In this document: positions 31,244 to 42,164 of the stretch, piece by piece | How the letters are laid out: every line of letters starts with the position of its first letter | Numbering within the stretch: the stretch's first letter is position 1 | NCBI GenBank assembly: GCA_024364735.1 | Contig: JAGFNQ010007663.1 | Coordinates: 32,186-96,185 of the forward strand | Reading direction: 5' to 3' | Origin: Boesenbergia rotunda | Lineage: Eukaryota > Streptophyta > Magnoliopsida > Zingiberales > Zingiberaceae | Length of the DNA: 64,000 bases | The notes under the pieces: generated by a model | Databases searched by the model: none | The model's input: only the letters and a program-made list of their open reading frames with translations | What the model was told of the DNA's origin: nothing | Translations under genes and position numbers: made by a program

Positions 31244-32697
31244 TTGGGCAGCTCTCCACTTTGACATTAGTGTCACCCTGATTGAAGACATCCAGACAGC
31301 ACAGGATCAAGATCCTGACCTTCAGAAAATCAAGCAGGGGATGACAGAAGCCGAAAATGGAGAATTTCGCCTATCAGATAATGGGACACTGTACTACGGT
31401 GACCGCTTATGTGTTCCGAACCAAGAAGAACTCTGAAGGAAGATCCTAGAGGACGCACATAGATCTCCTTATGCGATGCATCCTGGTTCCACCAAAATGT
31501 ACCAAGACCTCAGGGGACGTTTTTGGTGGCCTGGGATGAAGAGAGACATCGCCAGATATGTCAGTACCTGTCTGACATGCCAAAGAGTCAAGGCAGAACA
31601 TCAGAGACCAGGTGGAGTTCTGCAGCCTATTCAGATTCCAGAATGGAAATGGGAAGATATTTCCATGGATTTTATAGTGGGACTACCCAGAACAACGAAT
31701 GGATATGATGCAATCTGGGTAATAGTAGACAGATTGACTAAGTCTGCCCACTTCCTAGCTATCAGGATCTCCTATTCCATGGAACAGCTAGCTCAGTTAT
31801 ACCTCAAGGAGATCGTCAGACTACATGGGGTCCCTAGGACTATCATTTCAGATAGGGACAGTAGGTTCACTTCGCACTTCTGGGAGTGCGTACAGACAGC
31901 ACTAGGCACCAAACTGAAGTTTAGCACAGCTTTCCATCCTCAGACAGATGGTCAGACAGAGAGAGTTAATCAAGTACTAGAAGATATGCTCAGAGCTTGT
32001 GCTCTAGATTTCAAGGGCAGTTGGTGCAGATACCTGTGCTTAGCAGAATTCGCCTACAACAATAGTTATCAGGCCACTATCGGCATGGCACCCTATGAGG
32101 CTTTATATGGGCGGAGGTGTAGATCTCCTATCTGCTGGTACGAGGGTGGTGAGAGGCAAGAGTTAGGCCTACAGACAAATCTTATAGATGACACCACCGT
32201 AGCCATACAGCAGATCCGCCAGAAAATAGAAACAGCTCAAAGCCGCCAGAAGAGCTATGCTGATACACGGCGCAGATCATTAGAGTTTGAAGTTGGGGAT
32301 TCAGTGTTCCTCAGAGTGGCTCCCATGAAGGGAGTAATGCGTTTTGGGAAGAAGGGCAAGCTAAGTCCCAGATATGTAGGACCATACCCCATCACTAGAA
32401 GAGTTGGCAAAGTAGCTTATGAGTTGGAGCTACCTCAGGAGATGTCAGCTATCCACAATGTATTTCATGTTTCCATGCTGAAGAAGCATATCCCAGATGC
32501 CACCCAGGTGATAGAGCCACAGACGGTACAAGTTCGCGAAGATCTCAGTTATGATAGTCGGCCTATTCAGATAATAGACCGAGCAGTTAAGAAATTCGAA
32601 ACAAGGAGGTACCATTAGTGAAGTCATATGGCAAAATCACAGAGTAGAAGAGGCAACATGGGAACCAGAGGACAGCATGAGGCAGAATACCCAGAGT
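31244..32697 (+). pseudogene. Element G integrase with chromodomain remnant
   Basis: After a degenerate linker the frame is open from 31476: HHCC finger (MHPGSTKMYQDL; CLTCQ near 31570), integrase core (SMDFIVGLP, SDRDSRFTS, DGQTERVNQ for the D, D and E residues), the GPY-type C-terminal region (KLSPRYVGPYPI) and FHVSMLKKHI. The main frame stops at 32618; a shifted frame then reads EATWEPED, the hallmark of the chromodomain of Tekay-type chromoviruses, to about 32697. Chromodomains target insertion to chromatin marks. Confidence 0.92.
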
Positions 32698-32728
32698 TGT
32701 TTTAAGTTCGAGGACGAACTTTTTATAA

Positions 32729-32939
32729 GGTATGGGGGATTGTAACGCCCGAAAATTCTCGAAACTAATTTTAGAAATATCTTAGAATTTATTCCGAATT
32801 TATGGATATTTTATAGAATTTTTCCGTAAACGAAAGTGGAAAAGGGTAAAAAGAGAAAATAACATAGGTGGGATTGATTCCCTACCTAGCTATAGAAGGA
32901 GGGGGGCGGACCAATGGGCTAGCTTTGCTTTTGTTGAAA
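32729..32939 (+). repeat. Element G PPT and start of 3' LTR, ending at assembly gap
   Basis: GGTATGGGGGAT precedes TGTAACGCCC at 32741. The first about 120 bp match the 5' LTR closely, but the last about 60 bp before the N have many single-base indels compared with 26210-26285, the look of a low-quality contig end. Confidence 0.85.
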
Positions 32940-32940
32940 N
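32940..32940. other. Ambiguous base N, probable contig junction
   Basis: The only N in the window. LTR G stops here and unrelated sequence starts at 32941, so the adjacency of left and right halves is not proven. Confidence 0.8.
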
Positions 32941-33507
32941 TGATGGATAAACTGAGCTCTAGCGGCATATTTATAGCCCTAAACAAACTTATATATTTGC
33001 TAACGTGGTAGTACTGGGGCGTCCGAGTGCTCCAAGGCGCCTAACACGTGGCATCAAGCGCCTGTATACACAGGAGCGCCCGAGTGCTCAGGCACCCGAG
33101 ATCCCGAGCACTCGTATCCATATGGGCGCCCGAGAAGCCTTTAGTCAGCAGCTTGCTGATCAAATTTCAGCGGGTCTTCTTTGGGTGATTTTTGGCCAAC
33201 CGGATTAAGCTCACCCGAACCCGACTCCGATCTTTCGCCCCTCGAGCATCCTTCCTTCCGGCTTCTCATCCCTCGGACGTCGCGCACGTCCTTCTCGCTC
33301 CACTGGTGTATTTTTCTGTAGCTTTCGCATCCCTCGGATGCACCGAGCCCGTCGGCTCACTTTGCCGTGCAATCATTCTCGTCCACTGCATCTTACGCTC
33401 GACTTCCTCCGCTCCTATGTTCCTACACACTTAGACAAAAGGATCAAAAACCAACAGGTCCTAACTTAACTTGGTCGATCACATCAAAACTAACCAGGGC
33501 ACCAACA
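32941..33507 (-). repeat. Truncated LTR I, copia-type, minus orientation
   Basis: GGGCGCC/CGAGTGCTC dyads (33015-33130), ACTTCC/AGCTTTCG GC-rich tract, and a right end GGGCACCAACA preceded by ACATCAAAACTAACC, as in LTR H (ACATCAAAACCCGAG...GCACCAACA). The left end is lost at the N. No genes. Confidence 0.6.
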
Positions 33508-34286
33508 CTTTCGACTCACCAAGTATACTCTTAGCTATTATTTTCAATTTTGATAACATTTTATCTCATGTTATATTAGAGTCATTGTATATTTCACTTA
33601 ATGTTTATACTCTTATCTTCTCCTTAAATATGTTTTGCTTCTCATCATTTAATTTTCACAACTTAATTCTAGGAGTAGTGCATATTTTCCTTATATTGAT
33701 ATTATGATTGAGGTATATATATAACACTACTAACCTATGTTGAGTAGTTAAATTTTCTCTGGTGATAACCTTGCAATTTTCTCTTCCTAACTATGAAAAA
33801 ATCAATTTATGATTTATGATTTTTATTTTTGAATGTGATCAAGTGTTCTTCTCTTTTCTTAAAAAAACGTCTTAGTTAGTATAAGATCATATACTATCGC
33901 AAAATTCAATATAGTTTTCCCTTCTCCATTTCTTATTCCAAACTTATATCCCTAATGTACCCTCTCATATTCGTCATTTTTCACCCAGACATACCCATTT
34001 GGATCACTTTTTATTAAGATCATTTCATTTAATGGAATGTGTTATAATATTTTATCTAGGTCATCTCAAAATATTGAATTGGTATTTTATCTAATCCTAC
34101 TTAAGATGCATATATGCTAATTACATTCATAATTTCTTTTGCCAACAACCAACTCAAGGCATAAGCCATTAAACCCTATGTCTGACCCCAATTTGATTGA
34201 GGCCTAATTTTTTTAATTTTTTATATAATTTATATTATTTTTTGAAAAATATTATGGAGGGATGAGACAACTAGCAGCGAATTCCA
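33508..34286. other. AT-rich intergenic DNA, no feature recognised
   Basis: About 780 bp of AT-rich sequence with only chance ORFs. No TIR, LTR end or RNA gene was seen. The last five bases (TTCCA) are the left TSD of solo LTR J. Confidence 0.6.
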
Positions 34287-35965
34287 TGTAGGGATCTCCC
34301 GGCAACATAAACACAAAAACACAGTAGAAACAAGATCCCTTGAGCGATCCATGTGAAAGAAAAACTCGTACGAGATTCATCTATCTAATAGAGCTATCTA
34401 TGTGTATACTTTTGAATCGTACCCTTGCGTTTATCCCGCTCGTCCAAGCTATGTCGGATCTCTTGTACGTTCAAGTGTCTGTGCCTCTATGCGTATCCAC
34501 ACGAATACGATCTCTCAACTTCGGAGAAGAACTACCTTAGTTGTGCTAGCAACTTGAGGTAGTTCACAAAAGCACCAAGAACCCCAAAGAAAGGGTTTTG
34601 GCCAAGAGGGAGAAGAGGAGGATGAGAGGAAGGAAAGATGACTTAATCTTCATCCAAATGATAAGAAAACTCTTTTATACTCATCCCATGAATATGAAGA
34701 GTTTTTGTTCCTTTAGCTTCCCTTCATTAAAGCCAATAAAGAACACATCTTCTCATGTGGCTCTTCAACTTCTCTCAATTCAATGAAGAGAATCTTTTCA
34801 TCCTCCTCTATTATTAATTCATTAAACACTTTAATGAATTAATATCTCATCCAAATGTGGTTGAGTCTAATCTAAATGAGTTTAACTCAAATTAGATTTC
34901 AATCCCATAATCCAATTGGATTCACTTGAGTCTAACTCAATCAATTCAATTCGGATCAAATATTAGTCAAACTAAGATCAATGAATCTTCAAAGTATCGT
35001 GTCCTTAGTGTATGACCCAATAGGTTCTCGTAACGTTGGCAATGCGCCTAAACTGTTTTAGACATATAAGCAATGAGCGACATTTAGCAATGCATCATTG
35101 CTACCCAAGTAACAAGAAAAGTCGAGATCCAACTTAACCCCCATGACTATGGCAACGTATGACATTGTCCTTCTATCCTCGATATCTAGATTGACCAATG
35201 AGGCATAGACTGTGCCATCCTCGATCAATCTTTGTGTTTCTTGATCCCCAAGTAGACTCACTCAAATAAATGAGCTCAATATCTCATATTGACTCATTTG
35301 AGCATGATCATGCCTTTTAGTAGTCCTACTGGATCAAGGGGCCCACAGATATCACTCCCGTCATATGAGAGGGATATATCCCATCTACATCACTCACATC
35401 TCTCCGCATAATTCATTATATACCCAGTGATCGCCTTTATAGTCCACCCTGTTACGGGTGACGTTTGACGATACCAAAGTACATAACTCCTCATGTAGGG
35501 AACCGTAGTGACTTCAGGTCTAAGGACTATTCATACTAATAGTCACATGAGAAAGTTTATAATACTCATATGGCAATCTATGAAACTTTCTCATGGCGAG
35601 TCAATTCAGTACACATTCTCTAATGTATACCCATGTGTCAACTTGATATCGCATATCCATAACTTGTGAGCTCAAGTCATCAATTGACCTATATGTTAGT
35701 CTTCATGCATTAATATTGTCTTTAAATATTAATGCTTTATTAGGAATGGTTTAGTGTAGTGTTCTATACATTATCTCACTATTGATTCAACCAATCGATA
35801 TGATGTAGATAAGAACCAACTACCCAAGGACATTATTATACTTAGTTATTTGGTACAAGTATAAAGTAAGTATAATAATCAAACATGTCATTATTAATGA
35901 TAGAATATGATACAAAAAGTCCCTAGTTAATCATCACATAATTGGCTCTAGGGCTCCTACTAACA
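34287..35965 (-). mobile_element. Solo LTR J
   Basis: 1,679 bp, TGTAGGGATCTCCC to CTCCTACTAACA, with perfect TSD TTCCA (34282-34286 and 35966-35970). Read on the minus strand it starts TGTTAGTAGGAGCCC. General layout resembles family X but the sequence is different. Predicted ORFs are short and unsupported. Confidence 0.85.
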
Positions 35966-36155
35966 TTCCATACCTGTTGGGAATCGACCTCGGACTTGTA
36001 TGCGACAACACTCCTGTATGAATCATCTATGCCAACCCATGGGGCTTCTCCTCCCTTATTAGTTGTGAAAATTATCACTTCGGTGACCCCTCTAAGATGA
36101 CTCCCCTACTGTCTAGAAGGGAGATAAATCACGAGAAGCTTCGCCTAGCAATAAC
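35966..36155. other. Short unassigned spacer between LTR J and element A
   Basis: 190 bp with no recognisable gene or TE end. It contains TGTTGGGAATCGACC, which resembles an LTR start but has no partner. Its last five bases ATAAC are the presumed left TSD of element A. Confidence 0.4.
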
Positions 36156-36538
36156 TGTTGGAGCAATCTATGGTTCAGAGTGACCATGTGATTTGATGTT
36201 TGGGCAAAGGGTTTAAGTTAGGTTAACTCTTGTATTTGACATGTGTATGTAAGTGTGCAGGTTTGTAGGATACACATAGGCTTAGCTGGACGACTTTGGA
36301 TCCGGTGAAAGATGGCATGAAGAGACAAGCCGTGGGCTTGTATGCGTCCGAGGGAACGTGGACAAAGAAGGAACGATAAGCCGAGGGAAGCACACTTAGA
36401 GGTATACATGAGGACGAGCCGCGGCCTCGTATGCATCCGAGGGGCGACAGCCAAAGTCGAAGAAGGTTGAAGGCAACAGGTCGAGGCTGCTAGGTGAAGA
36501 GTCAGCTGAGTCGTGAGGGTCCGAGTGCTGAGAGAATT
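36156..36538 (+). repeat. Element A 5' LTR, left part
   Basis: Begins TGTTGGAGCAATC like the TR1 LTR and follows it (GTTTGATGTTTGGGCAAAGG, the CCGAGGG repeats) up to GAGAGAATT, where the CACTA element enters; ATT at 36536-36538 is its TSD. The LTR resumes at 54930. Confidence 0.9.
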
Positions 36539-37110
36539 CACTACGAAAAAAACACCTATATAGGAGCGGCTATTTAGGAGTGGTTATAAGACCGCTTTTG
36601 AAAATTGACCAATTGAATCGGTTTGAATTAAACTATTTCTATTGCCTAACTTTTTTGAAACAATTTTAAAACTGCTCTTATTGAATTGTTTCAAAAGCGG
36701 TTTGAAAAATCGCTCCTATAAACTACTCTTAATTATACAACTATTATAAGCGATCTTAAAACTGTTGCTATTGGGTATTTTTAGTAGCGGTTCTGGGTTA
36801 CTAACCGTTCCAATTGCTTTAACTTTTAGGAGCAATTTTCAAATCGCTCCTATTAGATTCTTTGAACAAAATTTGTATCAAGTGCTGCTATAAACTGCTT
36901 CTGTTACTCTAATTGTGTGCAATTGATTTTTAATCTACATTAATTGTATAGTTTTAGCATCGATTTATATAAACCGGGATTGTAAACCGCTCTTATTGCC
37001 ACAACTATTAGAAACAATCATGAAACCGCTAATATTGGATACTTTTAATAGCGATTCTGTGTCAAACATTGCTACTAAAATTATTTTCTGTTACTCAAAT
37101 TAAAGTACTC
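36539..37110. repeat. CACTA left terminal and subterminal repeats
   Basis: Terminal CACTACGAAAAAA, followed by many short motifs in both orientations related to AGGAGCGGTTTT and AAAACCGCTCCTA over about 550 bp. In this superfamily such motifs bind the TNPA-type protein. Confidence 0.85.
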
Positions 37111-37750
37111 ATATATGACTTAAAATTTATGGTAAAATAATTTTAGATATACAATTATTATGATGCCAAAAAAGAGAGAGGATGTTTTAATCAAATTTTA
37201 AAAATACAGAGTTGTATATCACCATTCAATTTTTACAGAGGATTTTATACTTTTTTAGGATTTCACATGAGTGAAAAAATAATATTTTCCTACAATTAAA
37301 TAAACTTGTATCATGCTTCAAATTTATTTAAATGTTTAATACATTTTATTTATATATTTATATATTATGAAAAATGTGATGCCGGATATTTTACATCGGA
37401 GCATCTCAAATCTTTTTCAATTTGAAATTTTTATTTATTTATTATTATAATATAATATCTAAATCCTAAAAATAAGATTTTATTGACTTAATTATTTATT
37501 TTTAAAAAATTAAATAAAAATACTATGCATGCATCCAACTTAATTGTAATTATGTTTTTTTTCAATTTGAAATTTTTATATATTTATTATTATAATATAA
37601 TTACTAAATCTTAAAAATAAAATTTTATTGACTTAATTATTTAATTAAAAAAATTAAATAAAAGCACTATCGTTGTATGCGTCCAACTTAGTTGGTAATA
37701 TGTGAGTTGTTTCTAATTAAAACCTGAGTTTTAATTTCTTAAAAACCTAA

Positions 37751-38222
37751 GGGGCGTTTGGTTTGCTCCATTTTCTATTTTCATTTTCCAGAAAATCGGG
37801 CGTTTGGTTTGCATTTTCCAGTTTGTTTTTCATTTTCATTTTCTGTAGAAAATGCGATTTTCTGGAAAACATGTTTGGTTTGCATTTTCCAGCTTCGTTT
37901 TCCAGAAAAAAAACATAGCATTTTCTGGAAAATTGGAGAATGAAAAAAAGTCATTTTCTAGAAAACTAGAAAATGCGGTTTTCTGGAAAATGAAAATGGA
38001 AAACTAGAAAATTCGATTTTCTGAAAAATGAAAATGAAAAATGACACAAATGCATTTTCTGATTTTTTGGAAAATGACTTTATTTCATTCTCTAGTTTTC
38101 CAGAAAATGCTATATTTTTTTTCTGGAAAACAAGGCTAGAAAATACAAATCAAACATATTTTCCAGAAAACCGCATTTTATACTGAAAATGAAAATAGAA
38201 AACAAGCGTACCAAACGCAGCC
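37751..38222. mobile_element. Tourist-like MITE with repeated foldback interior
   Basis: 472 bp with ends GGGGCGTTTGGTTTGC and GCGTACCAAACGCAGCC (imperfect TIRs) and a TAA target duplication (37748-37750 and 38223-38225), as expected for PIF/Harbinger-derived Tourist elements. The interior is unusual: the TIR-adjacent block GTTTGGTTTGCATTTTCCAG occurs about three times in the left half, and TTTTCCAGAAAA / TTTTCTGGAAAA words fill the rest, so the whole element could fold into a long hairpin. It is inserted in the CACTA 5' non-coding region. Confidence 0.85.
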
Positions 38223-38225
38223 TAA

Positions 38226-38833
38226 GTTTTATGTCCTAGTCTGTCGTGCGACTCCTTGTCCAAGCATTGCGCCGTTGCCTTTACCTCTCTCCACTTCTTC
38301 CTCTCCTTTATAGGTGAACTTGTCGGCGCTGTCCTATTCAAGCAATCACACAATTTTGTCCTCCTGCTGTTAGTCAACATTTTATTTCATCCGTTGCGAG
38401 CAACCAACAACGCAGCCCGGCCGCTCCGAAGATAGATTTGTATTTTTGCTGTTACCCAACGCTAACCGTCCACAACCACCAGTCCCATGTTTTTTCCCTT
38501 ACCACAGTTTCTCTCCATTCATCTCTCTTTAATTCATTGTTTTTTCCCTTGCCACGTTTTTTCTCCTTTCATTGTTTTTTCCCTTCCCACGTTTTTTCTC
38601 CATTCATCTCTCTTTAATTCATTGATTTTTTTTGCGGCATCTGTGTTCATTATTTGTTGTTCTATTACAGAATATATCATGATCAATAGTAAGACTAATC
38701 CTATTTCAATGGACTATAATTATTGTAATGTTAAATTCTTGTATTTAATTATTCACCTACCAAGTTATATATTTGCTCTATTAATTAGTATACAAGTACT
38801 TATGTTTCTAAAAATACTTGAACAAATCATATA
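38226..38833 (+). other. CACTA leader region, no supported gene
   Basis: Pyrimidine-rich and AT-rich sequence with a repeated TTTTTTCCCTTNCCACG-type phrase (38489-38605). The open frame at 38487-38834 is low-complexity Phe/Ser/Leu and is not credible. A splice acceptor-like ATAATGCAG just precedes 38838. Confidence 0.5.
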
Positions 38834-41097
38834 ATGCAGAAGGAATGGATGGACCGGCCCCGTGCCAGTCTTGGGTATCGGGTGGGAATTCTAAACTTTC
38901 TGCATTTTGCTTTTGTTGACTCGGCTAATGAAGTGAAGAATCCATGTCCTTATTGCAAATGCATAAACACATCAAATCATGATCGGTCGACAATGTATGA
39001 ACATTTGACCATAAATGGTATGTTACAAGATTATCGTATTTGGAATTTTCATGGAGAAAAACTAATGGTACAATCTAGTGATAGCATGTGTAGTGTGCAA
39101 GATAACCATAACTTCATGGTGCAAGAAATGGTACGCGACGCATTTGGGATGCATGAAGAACCATTTATGAATGATGAAAATTATATTGGTACATCCACAA
39201 GTCATTTGCCAAATGAATCTAGTGTGGAAGATTTCTATCGATTGGTAGAAGAAGGGTAACAACCACTATACACTGGATGCACTGAGTTTTCTAAATTGAC
39301 ATTTCTTGTTGAGCTATTTCAGTTGAAAGTGAGTGGAAGATGGAGTGATACATCCTTCACAGCATTATTGGACTTTCTTCGCCGAGCTCTTCCATCTGAG
39401 GCACAAGTGCCTAATTCATTTTATGAGGCAAAGAAAATAATATCTAAGTTAGGATTTAATTATGAAAAAATTCATGCTTGTCCAAATGATTGCATGATTT
39501 ATTGGGGGGGGGGGGGGAAATGAAAAAGAGCAGGCTTGCAACGTGTGTAACCTTTCGAGATGGAAGACCTTGTCGAAACAATCCAAGAAGTCACAAAAAG
39601 TCCGAAAAAAACATCTTCTATTGAAAACTCCTATCAAGATTTTTTGGTATTTTCCATTAAAACCAATATTACAACGATTATTTATGTCATCTAAGACATC
39701 TGAAAGTATGCAGTGGCATTTTAAGAAACGGGTTGTGGATGGAAATCTGAGGCATCCAGCTGATTCATTAGCATGAAAGGCATTTGATGAACGACACCAT
39801 GAATTTGCATCGGATCTTACAAACGTGCAGTTGGGTCTTGCTACCGATGGGTTTAATCCATTTAAAAATCAAAGCACTTCACATAGTACTTGGCCGATTG
39901 TCTTGATGCCTTACAATTTGCCACCTTGGGAATCTATGAAATCTCATTCGATTATTTTATCCACCCTAATTCCAGGTCCAAAAGCACCTGGAAATGATAT
40001 TGATGTGTACTTACAACCGTTGTTGATTGAACTAAAAGATTTGTGGGAAAATGGTATTCCAACTTATGGTGCTTGCAATAAAGAAGTCTTTCAACTACGG
40101 GTTGCGCTGCTTTGGATAGTTAGTGATTTTCCTAGTTTGGGATGTTTATCTGGATGTAATACATATGCCAAGAATGCATGTTCAACATATGCTGATAAAA
40201 CAGATGCATTGTATTTGAAACATAGTAGGAAATGGTTGTTTAGAGGGCATCGTCGCTTCTTACCTCCAGATGCACAAATTAGAACGATGGCGAGTTATGG
40301 CAAGGCAGAGCAACGTGAATTAAATTTAAGGCCATTATCTGGGATCGAAGTTCTTTCAATGACTCTAAACAAGAATGTGGTGTATGGTAAGAGTATTGCA
40401 TCAAAACAAATTGTATGAGTAAAAACATGGTCAATTGAACAAATGTGGAGAAAACGAAGTATATTTTTTGACCTACCATACTGGGACTTTAATTTGATAA
40501 GACATAATTTAGATCCTATGCATATTGAGAAAAATGTCTGTGACAATATTCTTGCGACACTTTTAGATGATTCTGCTAAGAGTAAAGATAATACTGTTGT
40601 ACGTAAGGATTTAAATTTTGCTAAGAGTAAAGATAATACTGTTGTACGTAAGGATTTAAAAATATTAGGCATTATGAAACAATTATGGCCACGGATACAA
40701 CCAAATGGCATAGAGTATTTGCCACCAGCATGTTATTGTATGAGTAAAGCAGAAAAGAAAGTATTTTGTTCAGTGTTAAAAGATATTCGTGTCCCTGATG
40801 GTTTTTCATCTAATATTTCAAAGTGTGTGGATGTTGGACGTTGTAAAATTATGGGTCTGAAAAACCATGATTGTCATGTCATAATGGAGCAATTCCTTCC
40901 AATAGCTCTTCGTCGTGTGTTGTCAAAAAAAGTAATTGTACCATTGATTATTTTATGTGAATATTTTAGGACGGTGTGTGCAGTCATTGCGAGAAGATGA
41001 ATTATAGAAGGCTGAAGAAGGGATTGTATTGGTTTTATGTCAGTTGGAAAGAATTTTTCCACCATCATTTTTTACAATAATGGTACATTTGGTGGTA
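38834..41097 (+). pseudogene. CACTA TNPD-type transposase, part 1 (transposase-associated and tnp2 domains)
   Basis: N-terminal transposase-associated domain (KEWMDRPRASLGY, CPYCKCINTSN, MYEHLTINGM), then tnp2 (KLGFNYEKIHACPNDCMIYW; C-x2-C at CNVCNLSRW; WYFPLKPILQRLF; LGLATDGFNPF; DVYLQPLLIELKDLW; LPYWDFNLIRHNLDPMHIEKN) and the start of DUF4218 (HVIMEQFLPIALRRVL). Breaks: TAA at 39257-39259, a 14-G run at 39504-39517 that shifts the frame, TGA at 39774-39776 and 40416-40418. A 45 bp in-frame tandem duplication (40575-40619 and 40620-40664) repeats 15 residues. The family protein cuts the transposon ends. It is interrupted by a solo LTR at 41103. Confidence 0.93.
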
Positions 41098-42164
41098 CAT
41101 TTTGTTGGAACTTGGATGGCTAGAGGGGGGGTGAATATAGCCAGACACAAAAATCGCTTTCACTTAACAGATTTCTGCACTTCAAGGGTTAGTAGCACAG
41201 CGGAAGAAATGCAAAACAGAGTAGAACTGCAGAAATGAAAAGCAACCCAAAAACGCTAACAAGGAGGGTTTACAAGGTTCGGGGATAACTTGCCCCTACT
41301 CCTTGGCGTGCCCGTGAGGTGGGTGATCCCTTGATCGTCGGCAGATCAAGCCCCGAAAATCCAGATAGAATGCAACCTCCTTCTCGGTGGAGTAACCTCT
41401 CCACAGCGTTTCAATCAGTGTATATAAAACTAAGCACAATGAAACACAAAGGAAGCTTACAGAGCACTTAGGACAGAAAGAACACAAGCGAACTCCTCAC
41501 CGAGCTCCACTCAGCACAGATCTCACGCAAGAACTCCCTCTTCGTGTCTTATTGCTGATGGACTCGCCAAGCTCCTTGTTTCTTCTTCCAAGTGCTCAAG
41601 TATGCAATATCTCAACAGGTTGCTTCAAGGATCAGAGTATGTGTAGTAGCAACCAAACTTCTCAGTTGTAGCAAAAGCAAGAAGGTCTCGCACGCAGAGA
41701 CTTCTACTCTTCTCTTCATCGCCAGCCACTTAACCTGCTGTTGTTGTCGCCAGACGCTCCTCTACAGCTCCCAGCTGCTCATCTGCACAGCCCAGCTACC
41801 TGACCTCTCCTGGACTCCCCGACCTCTCCTCAGCTGAGCCCCAGTCGAGCCCCAGGTTAGCTTCCAGCAGCGCCAACGTCCGTTGAGACCTGAGAAACAA
41901 AAGCATCCAAACCTGCTCTATGGAAAGTCTCCCTTTTACCATCCTTGAGTGTTTGAATCCATCCCTGTAAAGCCTGCACACTTCAACAGAATCTTAGAAA
42001 ATCATATCAAACATAATCAGCAATGTATCAGAGAATCGACAGAGAAAACAGACGCGATCAGAGCGTCTGACAGTGATTTTGAATTAAAGTTCAGCTCCTG
42101 ATCGGTCCCCAGACCGATCAGGATGTGGCCTGATCGGTCACCAGACCTATCCAGCAGTCTGTTG

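Larger units (their letters stand above)
26084..32939 (+). mobile_element. Element G: Tekay/Del-like chromovirus (Ty3/gypsy)
   Basis: 5' LTR 26084-28278, PBS 28282-28293, gag-pol in the order gag, (protease remnant), RT, RNase H, INT, chromodomain remnant, then PPT and the first 199 bp of the 3' LTR before the N at 32940. LTR start TGTAACGCC, LTR end TCGTTACA and the C-terminal chromodomain-like reading fit the Tekay/Del clade by family knowledge. It inserted into the 5' LTR of E (target sequence before it TTCAT). Several frameshifts and stops show it is dead. Confidence 0.9.

Noticed and set aside
38487..38834. 115-residue membrane-like ORF upstream of the CACTA transposase
   Set aside because: Low-complexity Phe/Leu/Ser translation of a pyrimidine-rich leader with repeated phrases; no homology recognised.
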